DNA from: Moraxellaceae bacterium
Lineage (GTDB): Bacteria > Pseudomonadota > Gammaproteobacteria > Pseudomonadales > Moraxellaceae
Reading direction: 5' to 3'
Length of the DNA stretch: 64,000 nucleotides
NCBI GenBank assembly: GCA_024234595.1
Contig: JACKNZ010000011.1
Location: 1-64,000, forward strand
Made by a program: the position numbers and the translations under genes. The notes under the pieces are model-generated. The model was given only the letters and a program-made list of their open reading frames with translations, did no database searches and was not told the DNA's origin. Below, piece after piece: positions 48,370 to 57,660 of the stretch; positions within the stretch are counted from its first letter, which is position 1; each line of letters begins with the position of its first letter.

Positions 48370-49664
48370 GGCGTATTACTCGCTGAATTATCTTTAATTT
48401 GCACAAAGGCTTCGGCACGTAGTTCGCGTGTCCAACTCAGTTTTTCGTCTTCAAACTGACGGGCATACAAGGCCTGACGTGCTAAATTGCGTTTATATTG
48501 CTCGCTCATGTCTTGCTCACGTTCGCCTAACACTTGCAAAATATGCCAACCAAAGGGGCTTTCAAACACAGGGCTAATGTCATTAACAGGTGTTTTTTGC
48601 ATCATGTCTTCAAAACTGGGTACCATTTCCCCTGTGCCAACCCATGTTAAATCGCCACCATTACGCGCTGAGCCTGCATCGTCTGAGTAGGTTTTGGCTA
48701 ATTCGGCAAAGTCAGCCCCTTTGTCTAGGCGTTGGCGCAAATCGTCGGCTTTTTGTTTGGCATCTTCGAGCGTTAAAATTTCGGAGGGTTTAATTAAAAT
48801 ATGGCGTACATGACGTTGTTTAATTAACATTTGTTGTGCGCCACGTTTATCTATCACGGTAATAATATGATAGCCTGCCGCACTTTTTAAAATAGCCGAG
48901 TATTGGCCGCGTTGCAGTGGCTCGGCTGCTTCTCTAAATAAATCAGGCAGTTGCGCGCTTTTGCGCCAGCCCATATCGCCACCTTGTAGCGCATCTTCGC
49001 TATTAGAAAACTCAGTCACGACATTAAAAAAGGCTTTGCCCGCTTGCAGTTGTGTAAATGCCTGTTCGGCTTTTTGTTTTGCCGATTCCCAATCTTGTGG
49101 ACTAGCAGAGTCGGGTACATTGATGGTCAGATGCGCTAAACGATATTCGGTTTGCAATGCCAGTTGACTTTGAGGCGAGGCCAAAAAGTTATCAATGTCT
49201 TGTTCGCTAATACGAATTCGGTCGCCAACACGTTTGTTGCGTAAACGGCTAATCACCATTTCGCGGCGAATTTGTTCGCGAATTTGCTTATAAGAGCCTG
49301 AGTTTTCGGCTTCGAGTTTGTTTCTAAAGTCGGCCAAAGTCATAGCATTTTGACTGGCAATGTCGTTAATGGCCGCGTTGAGGCTATTGTCATCAATACG
49401 TACGCCTGCGCGTTCGGCTTGCGACAGTTGGATACGTTCTAAAATCAGTTGCTCTAACAGTTGTTTTTTTAGGATGTCTTCGTGAGGTAATGACTGCTGA
49501 CGGGCACTGTATTGATAACGAATATCAGCGAGGCGTTGCTCTAACTCGCTTTGCAACACCACGTCTTCATCAACTATCGCGGCAATTCTATCAAGGGCTA
49601 TTGGTGCGGCAATACTGCTAATGGGCAAACTTGCTAATAAAGCAATCAGTAAATAACGATACAT
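48366..49664 (-). CDS. surA: Periplasmic peptidyl-prolyl isomerase/chaperone SurA
   Basis: A 432-aa protein with a signal peptide (MYRYLLIALLASLPISSIAA), an N-terminal chaperone domain and two parvulin domains (first about 170-275 with GGDMGWRKSAQLP, second about 285-385 with GGDLTWVGTGEMVP and PFGWHILQV). It assists folding of outer-membrane beta-barrels such as LptD, its upstream neighbour by 27 bp. Confidence 0.96.
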   Translation of the reverse strand: MYRYLLIALLASLPISSIAAPIALDRIAAIVDEDVVLQSELEQRLADIRYQYSARQQSLPHEDILKKQLLEQLILERIQLSQAERAGVRIDDNSLNAAINDIASQNAMTLADFRNKLEAENSGSYKQIREQIRREMVISRLRNKRVGDRIRISEQDIDNFLASPQSQLALQTEYRLAHLTINVPDSASPQDWESAKQKAEQAFTQLQAGKAFFNVVTEFSNSEDALQGGDMGWRKSAQLPDLFREAAEPLQRGQYSAILKSAAGYHIITVIDKRGAQQMLIKQRHVRHILIKPSEILTLEDAKQKADDLRQRLDKGADFAELAKTYSDDAGSARNGGDLTWVGTGEMVPSFEDMMQKTPVNDISPVFESPFGWHILQVLGEREQDMSEQYKRNLARQALYARQFEDEKLSWTRELRAEAFVQIKDNSASNTP

Positions 49665-49691
49665 AACGACAGTTAATCTCTTAAAAAGCTC

Positions 49692-52004
49692 CTAGCGGAG
49701 CTGGCTATAACCAAAAACACGGTTGCTTAATAAATCACGCGCGCCACTACTAAAGCCTGCTAAGCCTTTGAGCGAAAACTCAATAAAAAAAGCACTACGT
49801 TGGCGGGTGCTGGCATCGGTATTATTAAAATCACTCAAAAACTCACGGCGGTATAAAGCCATTTGCCAACAACAGGCTTCATAATGCAGTCCTAATAACA
49901 TATCAGGCGTTTCTTTATTGAGTAAGTCATATTGCCATAGCCCTAGCATTTGCCAATTATCATTGAGAGGTTTAACAAAAGAAACATTGGCTTGGCGTAA
50001 GGCTTTTTGATTGAGTGCTAATACTTCGCGCCTAAAACTATAGCCAACATTCAATAATTGCGTGTTGCTATTCGGTAAGTAATGTATCTGTGCACCAAAT
50101 TGCGAGACGTCGCCTCTTTCTGTCCATAAAGCATCTATTGAGCTAGACCAGTCGGGTGTTAGGTGTGTGCTTAGTTCACTGGCTAGACCTGATGCACGAT
50201 TAACGGCAATAGGGTCGGTGCTATTAAGTTGTACTTTGCGGTCTCTAAAATAAAAAACTTGACCTAATGATAGTCGAATACGTTCTTGTAGTGTTTGATT
50301 ATCGAGCCAACGCGAGCTAATACCTACGGAAACCTGATTAGCATCTTCGAGTCTGTCCCCGCCCGAAAAACGCCTTGTTCTAAACAGTTGTGCATAGCTA
50401 AAGGTGGTGCTGGCGGTGTCAAAATTGGGTAACTGATTTTGCTCATAATAAGGCGAAAAACTATATAAAATATGCGGTTCTAGAGTTTGTAAAAAATTAT
50501 CGGTTTCGCGCTCAAACACCAGTTGGGTATCAAGGTTAAAGGTAGCCGCATTGATGCTGGTAGTATTAGTAGCTTGACCTTCTAAATGATAGGCTAATTG
50601 ACGCAAGCCAAGCGAAGGTTTGACAGCACCCCAAGGCTGTCGATATTCATAACTCAATTCGGGCTCAAAACGCCAACGTAGGCCGTTGACTTCGGTGCTG
50701 CTATTGTCGTCAATAGTGCGTTGAAAATGCGTTAACTCGCTGACAATATCGGCTTTGAGCGCGTAAGGTAAGTTGATATGATTATTGAGTAAAAGTTGCG
50801 GCAAGCGCGCATAAGGTTTATCGGCATCGGTCAGTAGTTTGTCGATGGTTTGAAAGCCTTGTACGCGCACAAGGGCAGACCATGAGTCTTGCCAATAATT
50901 AAACTCGGCACTGCGCTCTTGGTGGGTGGTGGTGTTTTGGGTAAAGTCAGTGCCTAAGTCAGTAAAATAATCACTGTCTGACACATAATTAACATTGCTG
51001 CTTAGTTGCCAGTTGCTAGGGCGGTATTTGTGTTGCCACGAGGCTGATTTACGGTCTTGGCCACGGTATAAATTATCGCTAGGCAATAAAGAGGCACTGA
51101 GTTTGCCTTCGCCCCATTGTGGTGTTAAATATCTAAATTCAGACTCCGCCATTACGCCACGTTTAGACAAAATACGCGGGGTAAACGTGGCATCATAGTT
51201 AGGCGCAATGTTCCAATAAATCGGTTGTGCAAAATCAAGACCGCCATCGTTGGTGCTGCCAAAACGGGGGATTAAAAAACCACTCATGCGTCTATCGTCA
51301 ATCGGAAACTTAAAATACGGCACATATAACACAGGCAGATTTTGAATATGCAAGGTGGCGTTTTTAATCGTGCCTAAGCCTGTATTTGGGTCAAGACGCA
51401 AATCTTTGGCCGAAAAATACCAAACGCGGTTATCTGGTTCACAAGTTGAAAATTCAGCACTGGCCATCGTGACCACATCATTGCTATCTCGTTGTATGGC
51501 ATGAGCGCGGCCATGAGCATTTAAAAAGGTTGATACAAATTCACTTTGTTCGATAAATGCCGTTTTGTTGCTAAAATCAAGACGAGCTTTGTCACCTGTT
51601 AATACTGTGCCTGCTTCGGCTACTAAAATATTACCTGTAAACTGACCGTTGCTTTGGTCGCCTGCTAATTCGGCATTGTCTGCCAAGATTAAGCGACCTT
51701 CTTGGCTAATTTTAACATTACCATTAAGGCGCGAGCTGCCTTCGGGATTGTAATACACCCAAGCAGCTAAAGCTTCGATAGGACTATCTTCAAGGTTGTG
51801 CTTAATACGTTGTGGATTGGCAGCAATCGGTGTGACCCATGCGCCTTGACAGGCTTTGTTAATAGTGGGTTGTTGTTCAGGAGCAAGCTTTTTGATGTCG
51901 TTTTTGTTCATCCAGCCCAAGCGTTGATAGTCCACAGCCTCATCATCAGCGTGACTTATACTCGAAAACAACAAAAAAGATGATAATAAATAGCGTAAGG
52001 GCAT
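49692..52004 (-). CDS. lptD: LPS-assembly protein LptD
   Basis: I take ATG 52004 (770 aa), which gives the signal peptide MPLRYLLSSFLLFSSISHA; a TTG at 52028 is an alternative. The N-terminal jellyroll (about 90-215) is followed by the 26-strand beta-barrel. All four cysteines needed for the two LptD disulfides appear: one in NKACQG, one in FSTCEPDN and the adjacent pair in YEACCWQ. It inserts LPS into the outer leaflet with LptE. The gene is divergent from amgK-murU, the usual arrangement in this group. Confidence 0.95.
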   Translation of the reverse strand: MPLRYLLSSFLLFSSISHADDEAVDYQRLGWMNKNDIKKLAPEQQPTINKACQGAWVTPIAANPQRIKHNLEDSPIEALAAWVYYNPEGSSRLNGNVKISQEGRLILADNAELAGDQSNGQFTGNILVAEAGTVLTGDKARLDFSNKTAFIEQSEFVSTFLNAHGRAHAIQRDSNDVVTMASAEFSTCEPDNRVWYFSAKDLRLDPNTGLGTIKNATLHIQNLPVLYVPYFKFPIDDRRMSGFLIPRFGSTNDGGLDFAQPIYWNIAPNYDATFTPRILSKRGVMAESEFRYLTPQWGEGKLSASLLPSDNLYRGQDRKSASWQHKYRPSNWQLSSNVNYVSDSDYFTDLGTDFTQNTTTHQERSAEFNYWQDSWSALVRVQGFQTIDKLLTDADKPYARLPQLLLNNHINLPYALKADIVSELTHFQRTIDDNSSTEVNGLRWRFEPELSYEYRQPWGAVKPSLGLRQLAYHLEGQATNTTSINAATFNLDTQLVFERETDNFLQTLEPHILYSFSPYYEQNQLPNFDTASTTFSYAQLFRTRRFSGGDRLEDANQVSVGISSRWLDNQTLQERIRLSLGQVFYFRDRKVQLNSTDPIAVNRASGLASELSTHLTPDWSSSIDALWTERGDVSQFGAQIHYLPNSNTQLLNVGYSFRREVLALNQKALRQANVSFVKPLNDNWQMLGLWQYDLLNKETPDMLLGLHYEACCWQMALYRREFLSDFNNTDASTRQRSAFFIEFSLKGLAGFSSGARDLLSNRVFGYSQLR

Positions 52005-52079
52005 GAGGATAACTTGGGTAAATAACAAAGCTGATGGATAATAAAAAAATTTTCCCCATCAGGCCATGAGTTTTTAGTA

Positions 52080-53141
52080 ATGGAACATTGCAAACAAGAG
52101 TCACGTCGCCAAGCATTATATGTTTGGGCGGTCAATTATTTAACACTGCACACCAATTATCAAGCACAAGACTTTAGTATTGTTTCGGGTGATGCCAGTT
52201 TTAGGCGTTATTTTAGGCTACATCATACGGGTGGTAGCTATATTGCTGTTGATGCACCACCTGATAAAGAAAACTCTCGCCCCTTTGTGGCCATTGCTCA
52301 AGCCTTGTATGCACACGGTGTGCATGTGCCGCAAGTGATTAGTTATGATTTTGAATTGGGTTTTATGCTGTTAAGTGATTTAGGCGATACTTTATTACGC
52401 CCTTGCTTAACAGACGATAGCGTTAATGACCTGTATCAACAAGCCATGCGCGAATTAGTCACTATTCAGTCTTGCCCATCGCCTGTCGATTATGCTTTAC
52501 CACCCTATGACAGCACACGGTTAATGACCGAAATGGCCTTGCTCAAAGACTGGTTTATTGCACAGTACCTTAATATCACGCTTAGCGCACAAGAAACGCA
52601 GTTGCTAGATAACACTTGTCAACATATTGCTGATGAAGTGGCTAAACAACCCAATGTCTTTGTCCACCGTGATTATCATTCGCGTAATCTCATGATTATT
52701 GATGCTAATACTTTAGGGGTAATAGATTTTCAAGATGCAGTGACGGGCGCAATTACTTACGATTTGGTATCGTTATTACGAGATGCTTATGTTGAATGGC
52801 CTCAAGCGCGCGTGGTGGCGTGGGTTGAAGATTTTAGACAGTTATTGCAACAACATGGACAAATAGCACAGGTCGATGCCGCCCAGTTTTTGCAATGGTT
52901 TGACTACATGGGCGCACAGCGTCACCTTAAAGTGGTGGGTATTTTTGCACGATTAAGTTTGCGTGATGGCAAACATGGCTATTTAAACGATATTCCCTTA
53001 GTGTTTAAGTATTTACTCAACGAACTCAAAGACTACGCTCCCTTGCAGCCTTTGTATCAGTGGTTGTGTGAGCGTATTGTGCCTGTGTATTTAATCAAAA
53101 ACCCCACAGCAACAGCCATGCTTGAGGCACACAGTGTATGA
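52080..53141 (+). CDS. amgK: N-acetylmuramate/N-acetylglucosamine anomeric kinase AmgK
   Basis: A 353-aa aminoglycoside-phosphotransferase-fold kinase. It has VSGDASFRRYFRL, the Brenner-type catalytic motif FVHRDYHSRNLMI and Mg-binding GVIDFQDAVTGAITYD. In Pseudomonas-type cell-wall recycling it phosphorylates MurNAc at the anomeric carbon, bypassing MurA-dependent synthesis and contributing to intrinsic fosfomycin tolerance. It overlaps murU by 4 nt. Confidence 0.93.
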   Translation: MEHCKQESRRQALYVWAVNYLTLHTNYQAQDFSIVSGDASFRRYFRLHHTGGSYIAVDAPPDKENSRPFVAIAQALYAHGVHVPQVISYDFELGFMLLSDLGDTLLRPCLTDDSVNDLYQQAMRELVTIQSCPSPVDYALPPYDSTRLMTEMALLKDWFIAQYLNITLSAQETQLLDNTCQHIADEVAKQPNVFVHRDYHSRNLMIIDANTLGVIDFQDAVTGAITYDLVSLLRDAYVEWPQARVVAWVEDFRQLLQQHGQIAQVDAAQFLQWFDYMGAQRHLKVVGIFARLSLRDGKHGYLNDIPLVFKYLLNELKDYAPLQPLYQWLCERIVPVYLIKNPTATAMLEAHSV

Positions 53142-53821
53142 AAGCCATGATTTTAGCCGCAGGCTTAGGTAATCGTATGCGCCCCTTAACGCTTACTATC
53201 CCCAAGCCTTTATTGGTAGTCGGTGGCAAGCCGTTAATTGTGTGGCATATTGAAGCACTCAAAGTGGCAGGTATCCAAGATATCGTCATTAACACCGCAT
53301 GGTTAGGTCAAAAATTGCACGAGGCATTAGGCAATGGCTCTGCTTTTGGTGTCAATATTTTTTGGTCAGATGAAAACGAACCCTTAGAAACCGCAGGTGG
53401 TATTCAACAAGCCCTGCCTTTGTTGGGCAAAGAGCCTTTTTTATTGGTTAATGGCGATATTTGGTTGCGTTATGATTTTAGTCGTTTAGTTAGCAAAGAC
53501 TTGGGTAAGCATTTGGCACATTTGTTATTAGTCGATAATCCGCCACAGCATCCTAATGGTGATTTTGCCTTTAAACGTGATGGTCAGTCATTGATATTAC
53601 CTCAAGGTGCAGAAAAATATACTTTTGCTGGTGTGAGTGTGCTATCGCCGAAATTATTTGCCGATTTGCCAGCAGGCAAAGCCCCGTTAGCCCCATTATT
53701 GCGTCAAGCGATTGCAGAGCAATTAGTGACAGGTGAGTATCATACAGGGGCGTGGGTAGATGTAGGAACGCCTGAGCGTTTACAGGCATTAGATGATGAG
53801 TTAAGCAGGAAACAAGCATGA
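53138..53821 (+). CDS. murU: N-acetylmuramate alpha-1-phosphate uridylyltransferase MurU
   Basis: A 227-aa nucleotidyltransferase with the signature AAGLGNRMRPLTLTIPKPL, substrate segment ETAGGIQQALPLLG, VNGDIWL and GAWVDVGTPERLQAL. It converts MurNAc-1-phosphate and UTP to UDP-MurNAc, following AmgK. Unusually, its TGA overlaps the ATG of hsdM by 4 nt, tying a housekeeping operon to a restriction island. Confidence 0.94.
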   Translation: MKAMILAAGLGNRMRPLTLTIPKPLLVVGGKPLIVWHIEALKVAGIQDIVINTAWLGQKLHEALGNGSAFGVNIFWSDENEPLETAGGIQQALPLLGKEPFLLVNGDIWLRYDFSRLVSKDLGKHLAHLLLVDNPPQHPNGDFAFKRDGQSLILPQGAEKYTFAGVSVLSPKLFADLPAGKAPLAPLLRQAIAEQLVTGEYHTGAWVDVGTPERLQALDDELSRKQA

Positions 53822-55368
53822 CAAGTATGCAACAACGCGCCGCCCTGCAACGTCAAATCTGGGCGATTGCCAATGAGGTACGTGGCGCAGTCGATGGCTG
53901 GGATTTTAAGCAATATGTACTGGGTACTTTATTCTATCGTTTTATTAGTGAAAATTTTGCCAGTTATATTGAAGGTGGGGATGACAGTGTCAATTATGCA
54001 CAATTACCCGATAATGTGATTACACCTGAGCTTAAAGACGACTCCATTAAAACCAAAGGCTACTTTATTTATCCAAGTCAACTCTTTGCTAATGTGGTCA
54101 AAAATGCCCATATTAATGAAAGTTTAAATACCGATTTGGCTGCCATTTTTACGGCTATTGAAGCCTCTGCCAATGGTTATCCCTCTCAAGACGACATCAA
54201 GGGTTTATTTGCCGATTTTGATACTACCAGCAACCGCTTGGGTAATACCGTTAAAGACAAAAACACCCGTTTGGCGGCTGTGTTAAAAGGCGTAGCAGGG
54301 CTAGATTTTGGTCATTTTGATGCGGCTCATATTGACTTGTTTGGTGATGCTTACGAATTTTTAATTTCTAACTATGCGGCCAATGCAGGCAAGTCGGGTG
54401 GCGAGTTTTTTACACCGCAACATGTGTCTAAGTTGATTGCACAACTTGCCATGCACAAGCAAACCACGGTCAATAAAATTTATGACCCAGCCGCAGGCTC
54501 TGGCTCTTTGTTGTTGCAAGCCAAAAAACATTTTGACGCGCACATCATTGAAGACGGTTTTTTTGGTCAAGAAATTAACCACACCACCTATAACCTTGCG
54601 CGTATGAATATGTTTTTGCACAACATCAACTACGACAAGTTTAATATCCAGCTTGGCAATACTTTGCTCAATCCGCATTTTGCCGATGACAAACCGTTTG
54701 ATGCCATTGTTTCTAATCCGCCCTATTCGGTTAATTGGGTGGGCAGTGATGACCCTACTTTAATCAATGATGAACGTTTTGCGCCAGCAGGCGTACTTGC
54801 GCCTAAGTCTAAGGCCGATTTTGCCTTTGTGTTACATTGCCTGAGTTATTTGTCTAGCAAAGGCCGTGCAGCGATTGTGTGTTTTCCAGGTATTTTTTAT
54901 CGAGGTGGTGCAGAGCAAAAAATCCGTCAATATTTGGTGGACAATAATTATGTCGAAACCATTATTTCGCTTGCACCCAATTTGTTTTATGGCACAAGCA
55001 TTGCCGTGACGATTTTGGTGCTGTCTAAGCATAAAGCGGATAGCACGATTCAATTTATTGATGCCAGTGGCTTTTTTAAAAAAGAAACCAACAATAACGT
55101 GATGACGGATGAACACATTGACCAGATTATGGCTATTTTTGACCATAAGCAAAATGTGGAGTATGTCGCCAAGTCGGTGGACATGGCTGATATTGCAGCC
55201 AATGATTACAATTTGTCGGTGAGCAGTTATGTAGAAGCTAAAGACACGCGCGAAGTGATTAATATTGCCAAGCTGAATGCCGAGTTAAAAACCACCGTTG
55301 CCAAGATTGACCAATTAAGGGCAGATATTGATGCGATTGTGGCGGAGATTGAAGGGGCTACGCCGTGA
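53818..55368 (+). CDS. hsdM: Type I restriction-modification methyltransferase subunit
   Basis: A 516-aa protein of the EcoR124I (type IC) kind. The N-terminal helical domain (WAIANEVRGAVDGWDFKQYV) is followed by the methyltransferase fold with SAM motif I DPAAGSGSLLLQA and catalytic motif IV NPPY. It methylates adenine in the target and forms M2S1 with HsdS. AGGA lies 7 nt before the ATG at 53818. The stop TGA overlaps the GTG of the next small ORF. Confidence 0.95.
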   Translation: MTSMQQRAALQRQIWAIANEVRGAVDGWDFKQYVLGTLFYRFISENFASYIEGGDDSVNYAQLPDNVITPELKDDSIKTKGYFIYPSQLFANVVKNAHINESLNTDLAAIFTAIEASANGYPSQDDIKGLFADFDTTSNRLGNTVKDKNTRLAAVLKGVAGLDFGHFDAAHIDLFGDAYEFLISNYAANAGKSGGEFFTPQHVSKLIAQLAMHKQTTVNKIYDPAAGSGSLLLQAKKHFDAHIIEDGFFGQEINHTTYNLARMNMFLHNINYDKFNIQLGNTLLNPHFADDKPFDAIVSNPPYSVNWVGSDDPTLINDERFAPAGVLAPKSKADFAFVLHCLSYLSSKGRAAIVCFPGIFYRGGAEQKIRQYLVDNNYVETIISLAPNLFYGTSIAVTILVLSKHKADSTIQFIDASGFFKKETNNNVMTDEHIDQIMAIFDHKQNVEYVAKSVDMADIAANDYNLSVSSYVEAKDTREVINIAKLNAELKTTVAKIDQLRADIDAIVAEIEGATP

Positions 55369-55499
55369 ATCAGCCTTATCTAAAATATATGCGTAGTTTT
55401 GCGGTAGCATGGAGCGATTTGGAATTTGTGCAAGCGGTGCTTGCACAATTGCCTAGCATTGAGCAGATTGAACGCGAATTGCAGGGAGGTGATGTATGA
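55365..55499 (+). CDS. Small ORF (44 aa) coupled between hsdM and hsdS
   Basis: A GTG start (55365) with GAAGGGG 7 nt upstream overlaps the hsdM stop; the stop (55497-55499) overlaps the hsdS ATG at 55496. The predicted peptide begins MNQPYLKYMRSFAVAWSDLE and contains LAQLPSIEQIERELQGGDV; it is helical and acidic at the end. No family is recognised. Its tight two-sided overlap and good ribosome binding site support translation. Its last codons contain the GGGAGGTG ribosome binding site of hsdS, so it may couple hsdS translation to hsdM or encode an accessory peptide. Confidence 0.6.
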   Translation: MNQPYLKYMRSFAVAWSDLEFVQAVLAQLPSIEQIERELQGGDV

Positions 55500-56662
55500 G
55501 TAGTATGAGTTTTATGGAAAAGCTGTTTGCTTCGGCTTTGCTTAGCACAGGAGATGGGGCAGTGGTGGAGTGGAAGACGTTGGGGGAGGTGCTTGTTCGG
55601 ACTAAAGGCACAAAAATTACTGCGGGTGAGATGAAAAACCTGCATAAAGATGACGCACCATTAAAAGTATTTGCAGGTGGACGCACGATTGCGTTCGTTG
55701 ATTTTGATGATATACCTGCGAAAGACGTAAATAGAGAGCCATCAATTATTGTTAAATCTCGTGGTGTTATTGAGTTTGAATATTACGACAAGCCTTTTTC
55801 GCATAAAAATGAAATGTGGTCGTATCACTCAAAAAATGAAGCGGTTAACATCAAATATGTCTATCATTTTTTGAAATTGAATGAGCCTTACTTTCAAAAT
55901 ATTGGTAGTAAGATGCAGATGCCACAGATTGCAACACCTGATACGGATAAGTTCAAAATCCCCATCCCACCCTTACCCATTCAAGCCGAAATCGTCCGAA
56001 TTTTGGACGCATTTACCGCCCTTACCGCCGAGCTTACCGCCGAGCTTACCGCACGTAAAAAACAATACAACTACTATCGGGATAAATTGTTGAGTTTTGA
56101 CGAGGGGGATGTGGAGTGGAAAACGTTGGGGGAGGTTGCAGATATAAATACTGGACAGAAACCAACTGAAATTTTTGACCTACCCACAGGCTTTGATTAT
56201 ATAAACGCTGGAACATCTAGATCTGGATATTGCACAGCATTTAATTGCGAAGGTGATACAGTTACAACCCCTTCACGAGGTCAAGGGGGAATTGGCTATG
56301 TAGGCTATCAAAACAAACCCTTTTGGTTGGGGCCTTTGTGCTACAAAATGAGATCATTCAGTAGTAATATTTTGATTAACAAATATCTTTACTATCTTCT
56401 TCAATCAAACAGTGAGTGCTTGCTCGGCCTAAAAAAAGAAGGAGGCGTTCCAGCAATTAATAAATCCGATTTAGCTAAATTAGAAATCCCCATTCCACCC
56501 CTCACCGAACAAGCCCGCATCGTCGCCATTCTCGACAAATTTGATGCCCTCACCAACTCCATCACTCAAGGCTTACCGCGTGAAATTGAACTACGACAAC
56601 AGCAATATGAATATTATCGGGATTTGTTGTTGAGTTTTGCTAAGCCAAAAGAGTTAAGTTAA
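55496..56662 (+). CDS. hsdS: Type I restriction-modification specificity subunit
   Basis: A 388-aa protein. The first target-recognition domain (about 20-160) and second (about 205-340) are each introduced by similar text (VEWKTLGEV) and followed by conserved helices (IPPLPIQAEIVRILDAFTAL and IPPLTEQARIVAILDKFDAL), then QYxYYRDxLLSF. The central spacer contains a tandem LTAE repeat encoded by a 12-bp DNA repeat, as in EcoR124I. It sets the bipartite DNA target; the actual sequence recognised cannot be read by eye. The ATG at 55496 is preceded by GGGAGGTG. Confidence 0.93.
   Translation: MSSMSFMEKLFASALLSTGDGAVVEWKTLGEVLVRTKGTKITAGEMKNLHKDDAPLKVFAGGRTIAFVDFDDIPAKDVNREPSIIVKSRGVIEFEYYDKPFSHKNEMWSYHSKNEAVNIKYVYHFLKLNEPYFQNIGSKMQMPQIATPDTDKFKIPIPPLPIQAEIVRILDAFTALTAELTAELTARKKQYNYYRDKLLSFDEGDVEWKTLGEVADINTGQKPTEIFDLPTGFDYINAGTSRSGYCTAFNCEGDTVTTPSRGQGGIGYVGYQNKPFWLGPLCYKMRSFSSNILINKYLYYLLQSNSECLLGLKKEGGVPAINKSDLAKLEIPIPPLTEQARIVAILDKFDALTNSITQGLPREIELRQQQYEYYRDLLLSFAKPKELS
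56021..56056 (+). repeat. In-frame 12-bp tandem repeat in hsdS (LTAE units)
   Basis: CTTACCGCCGAG occurs twice in tandem (56021-56032, 56033-56044) and is followed by a third, diverged unit CTTACCGCACGT (56045-56056). It encodes LTAE-LTAE-LTAR in the central helix spacer. In EcoR124I/II, two versus three such units change the spacing of the recognised half-sites. Confidence 0.85.
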
Positions 56663-56664
56663 TC

Positions 56665-57576
56665 ATGAGTACACTGAAACCGCCAAAAGCATGGAAGTCT
56701 TTTGATGAACAGTTGGCGCAACTTAAAGCACGCGGCTTACGAATAAATGACGATAAAAAAGCATTAGGCTACCTAAAAGCGATTGGTTATTATCGTTTGA
56801 GTGGCTATTTGTACTCCTTTCGCCAGTTAGACCCCAACAATGCTATGTGTAGATTGGATGATTTTATACCCGACACTAACTTTGATGATGTAAGGCAGTT
56901 ATATGTTTTTGACAAAAAATTAAGGCAACTGGCATTAGATGCACTGGAGCGCATCGAAATAGCCTTAAGAGTCAATATTTCCTATTCAATTGGACGCTAT
57001 GACCCACTGGCACATACCCATCAACAGTATTTTGACCCTGCTTTTGACCATCAAAGCTGGTTAGCTAGGTATCAAGACATACTACAACGAGAAAGTAAAA
57101 CAAGTTTTATTAAACATCACATGCAAAATTATACCGATTTGCCCGTTTGGGTGGGATGTGAAGTTTGGGATTTTGGTGCAATGTCTAAGTTGTATAAAGG
57201 CTTGATAGTAAAAGATAAAGATATCATTGCAAAAATTTATCACCTGCCATCAGGTGCGCATTTAGAAACACATTTGCATGCCTTTAATTTTATTCGTAAT
57301 ATTTCAGCGCATCACGCCCGCTTGTGGAACAAACCGATTACATTTAAGGCGCGGCTTAAAGGAATGGGTATTGAGTGGCAGAAGTTGGATGAAAGAAAAC
57401 CATTTTTGTATTTTTGTTTAATGAAAAGGATGTTAGATATTATTTGTCCAGATTCGACATGGGGTCAACGATTTTTAGCTGTGCTAGACGAATTTCCAGC
57501 ACTAAAAAATGGTGCAGTCAGTTTAGAACATATGGGAATGATAGCTTCCCAAAAAAACTGGCAGTTATGGCAATAA
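56665..57576 (+). CDS. Abi-2 (AbiD/AbiF-type) HEPN abortive-infection protein
   Basis: A 303-aa protein starting 2 bp after hsdS. The N-terminus KSFDEQLAQLKARGLRI and YLKAIGYYRLSGYLYSFRQ is the hallmark of the Abi_2 family (lactococcal AbiD and AbiF). The C-terminal helical part contains the HEPN RNase motif RNISAH (Arg211, Asn212, His216). Members are toxins or effectors of phage defence; HEPN proteins usually cut RNA. It is embedded in the type I RM operon and is followed by a predicted antisense-strand small RNA that may be its partner. Confidence 0.88.
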   Translation: MSTLKPPKAWKSFDEQLAQLKARGLRINDDKKALGYLKAIGYYRLSGYLYSFRQLDPNNAMCRLDDFIPDTNFDDVRQLYVFDKKLRQLALDALERIEIALRVNISYSIGRYDPLAHTHQQYFDPAFDHQSWLARYQDILQRESKTSFIKHHMQNYTDLPVWVGCEVWDFGAMSKLYKGLIVKDKDIIAKIYHLPSGAHLETHLHAFNFIRNISAHHARLWNKPITFKARLKGMGIEWQKLDERKPFLYFCLMKRMLDIICPDSTWGQRFLAVLDEFPALKNGAVSLEHMGMIASQKNWQLWQ

Positions 57577-57592
57577 TAAAGAAAATAGCAGC

Positions 57593-57655
57593 AAAAAAAA
57601 GCCCCTAGCCTTGAACCCCAACCACATGAGTTGGCAAAGCTAGGGGAGTTATTGC
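57593..57655 (-). ncRNA. Predicted ~63-nt small RNA adjacent to the abi gene
   Basis: Transcribed opposite to the RM operon. After a consensus-like promoter (57661-57689) the predicted RNA contains an 8-bp stem CCCCUAGC/GCUAGGGG (DNA 57639-57646 and 57602-57609) enclosing an internal loop and an inner stem CCAAC/GUUGG with a 7-nt loop, and it ends in a run of eight U (A8 at 57593-57600 on the plus strand). It therefore has promoter, structured body and rho-independent terminator in 97 bp. The loop purines and the internal loop side UUCAAG are free to bind a protein or a target. Start site is estimated from the -10. Confidence 0.65.
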
Positions 57656-57660
57656 CAATA

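Noticed and set aside
57593..57656. Simple plus-strand terminator after the abi gene
   Set aside because: The T-run is on the minus strand only, so the hairpin does not fit a terminator for the operon and is better read as the end of an antisense-strand RNA.
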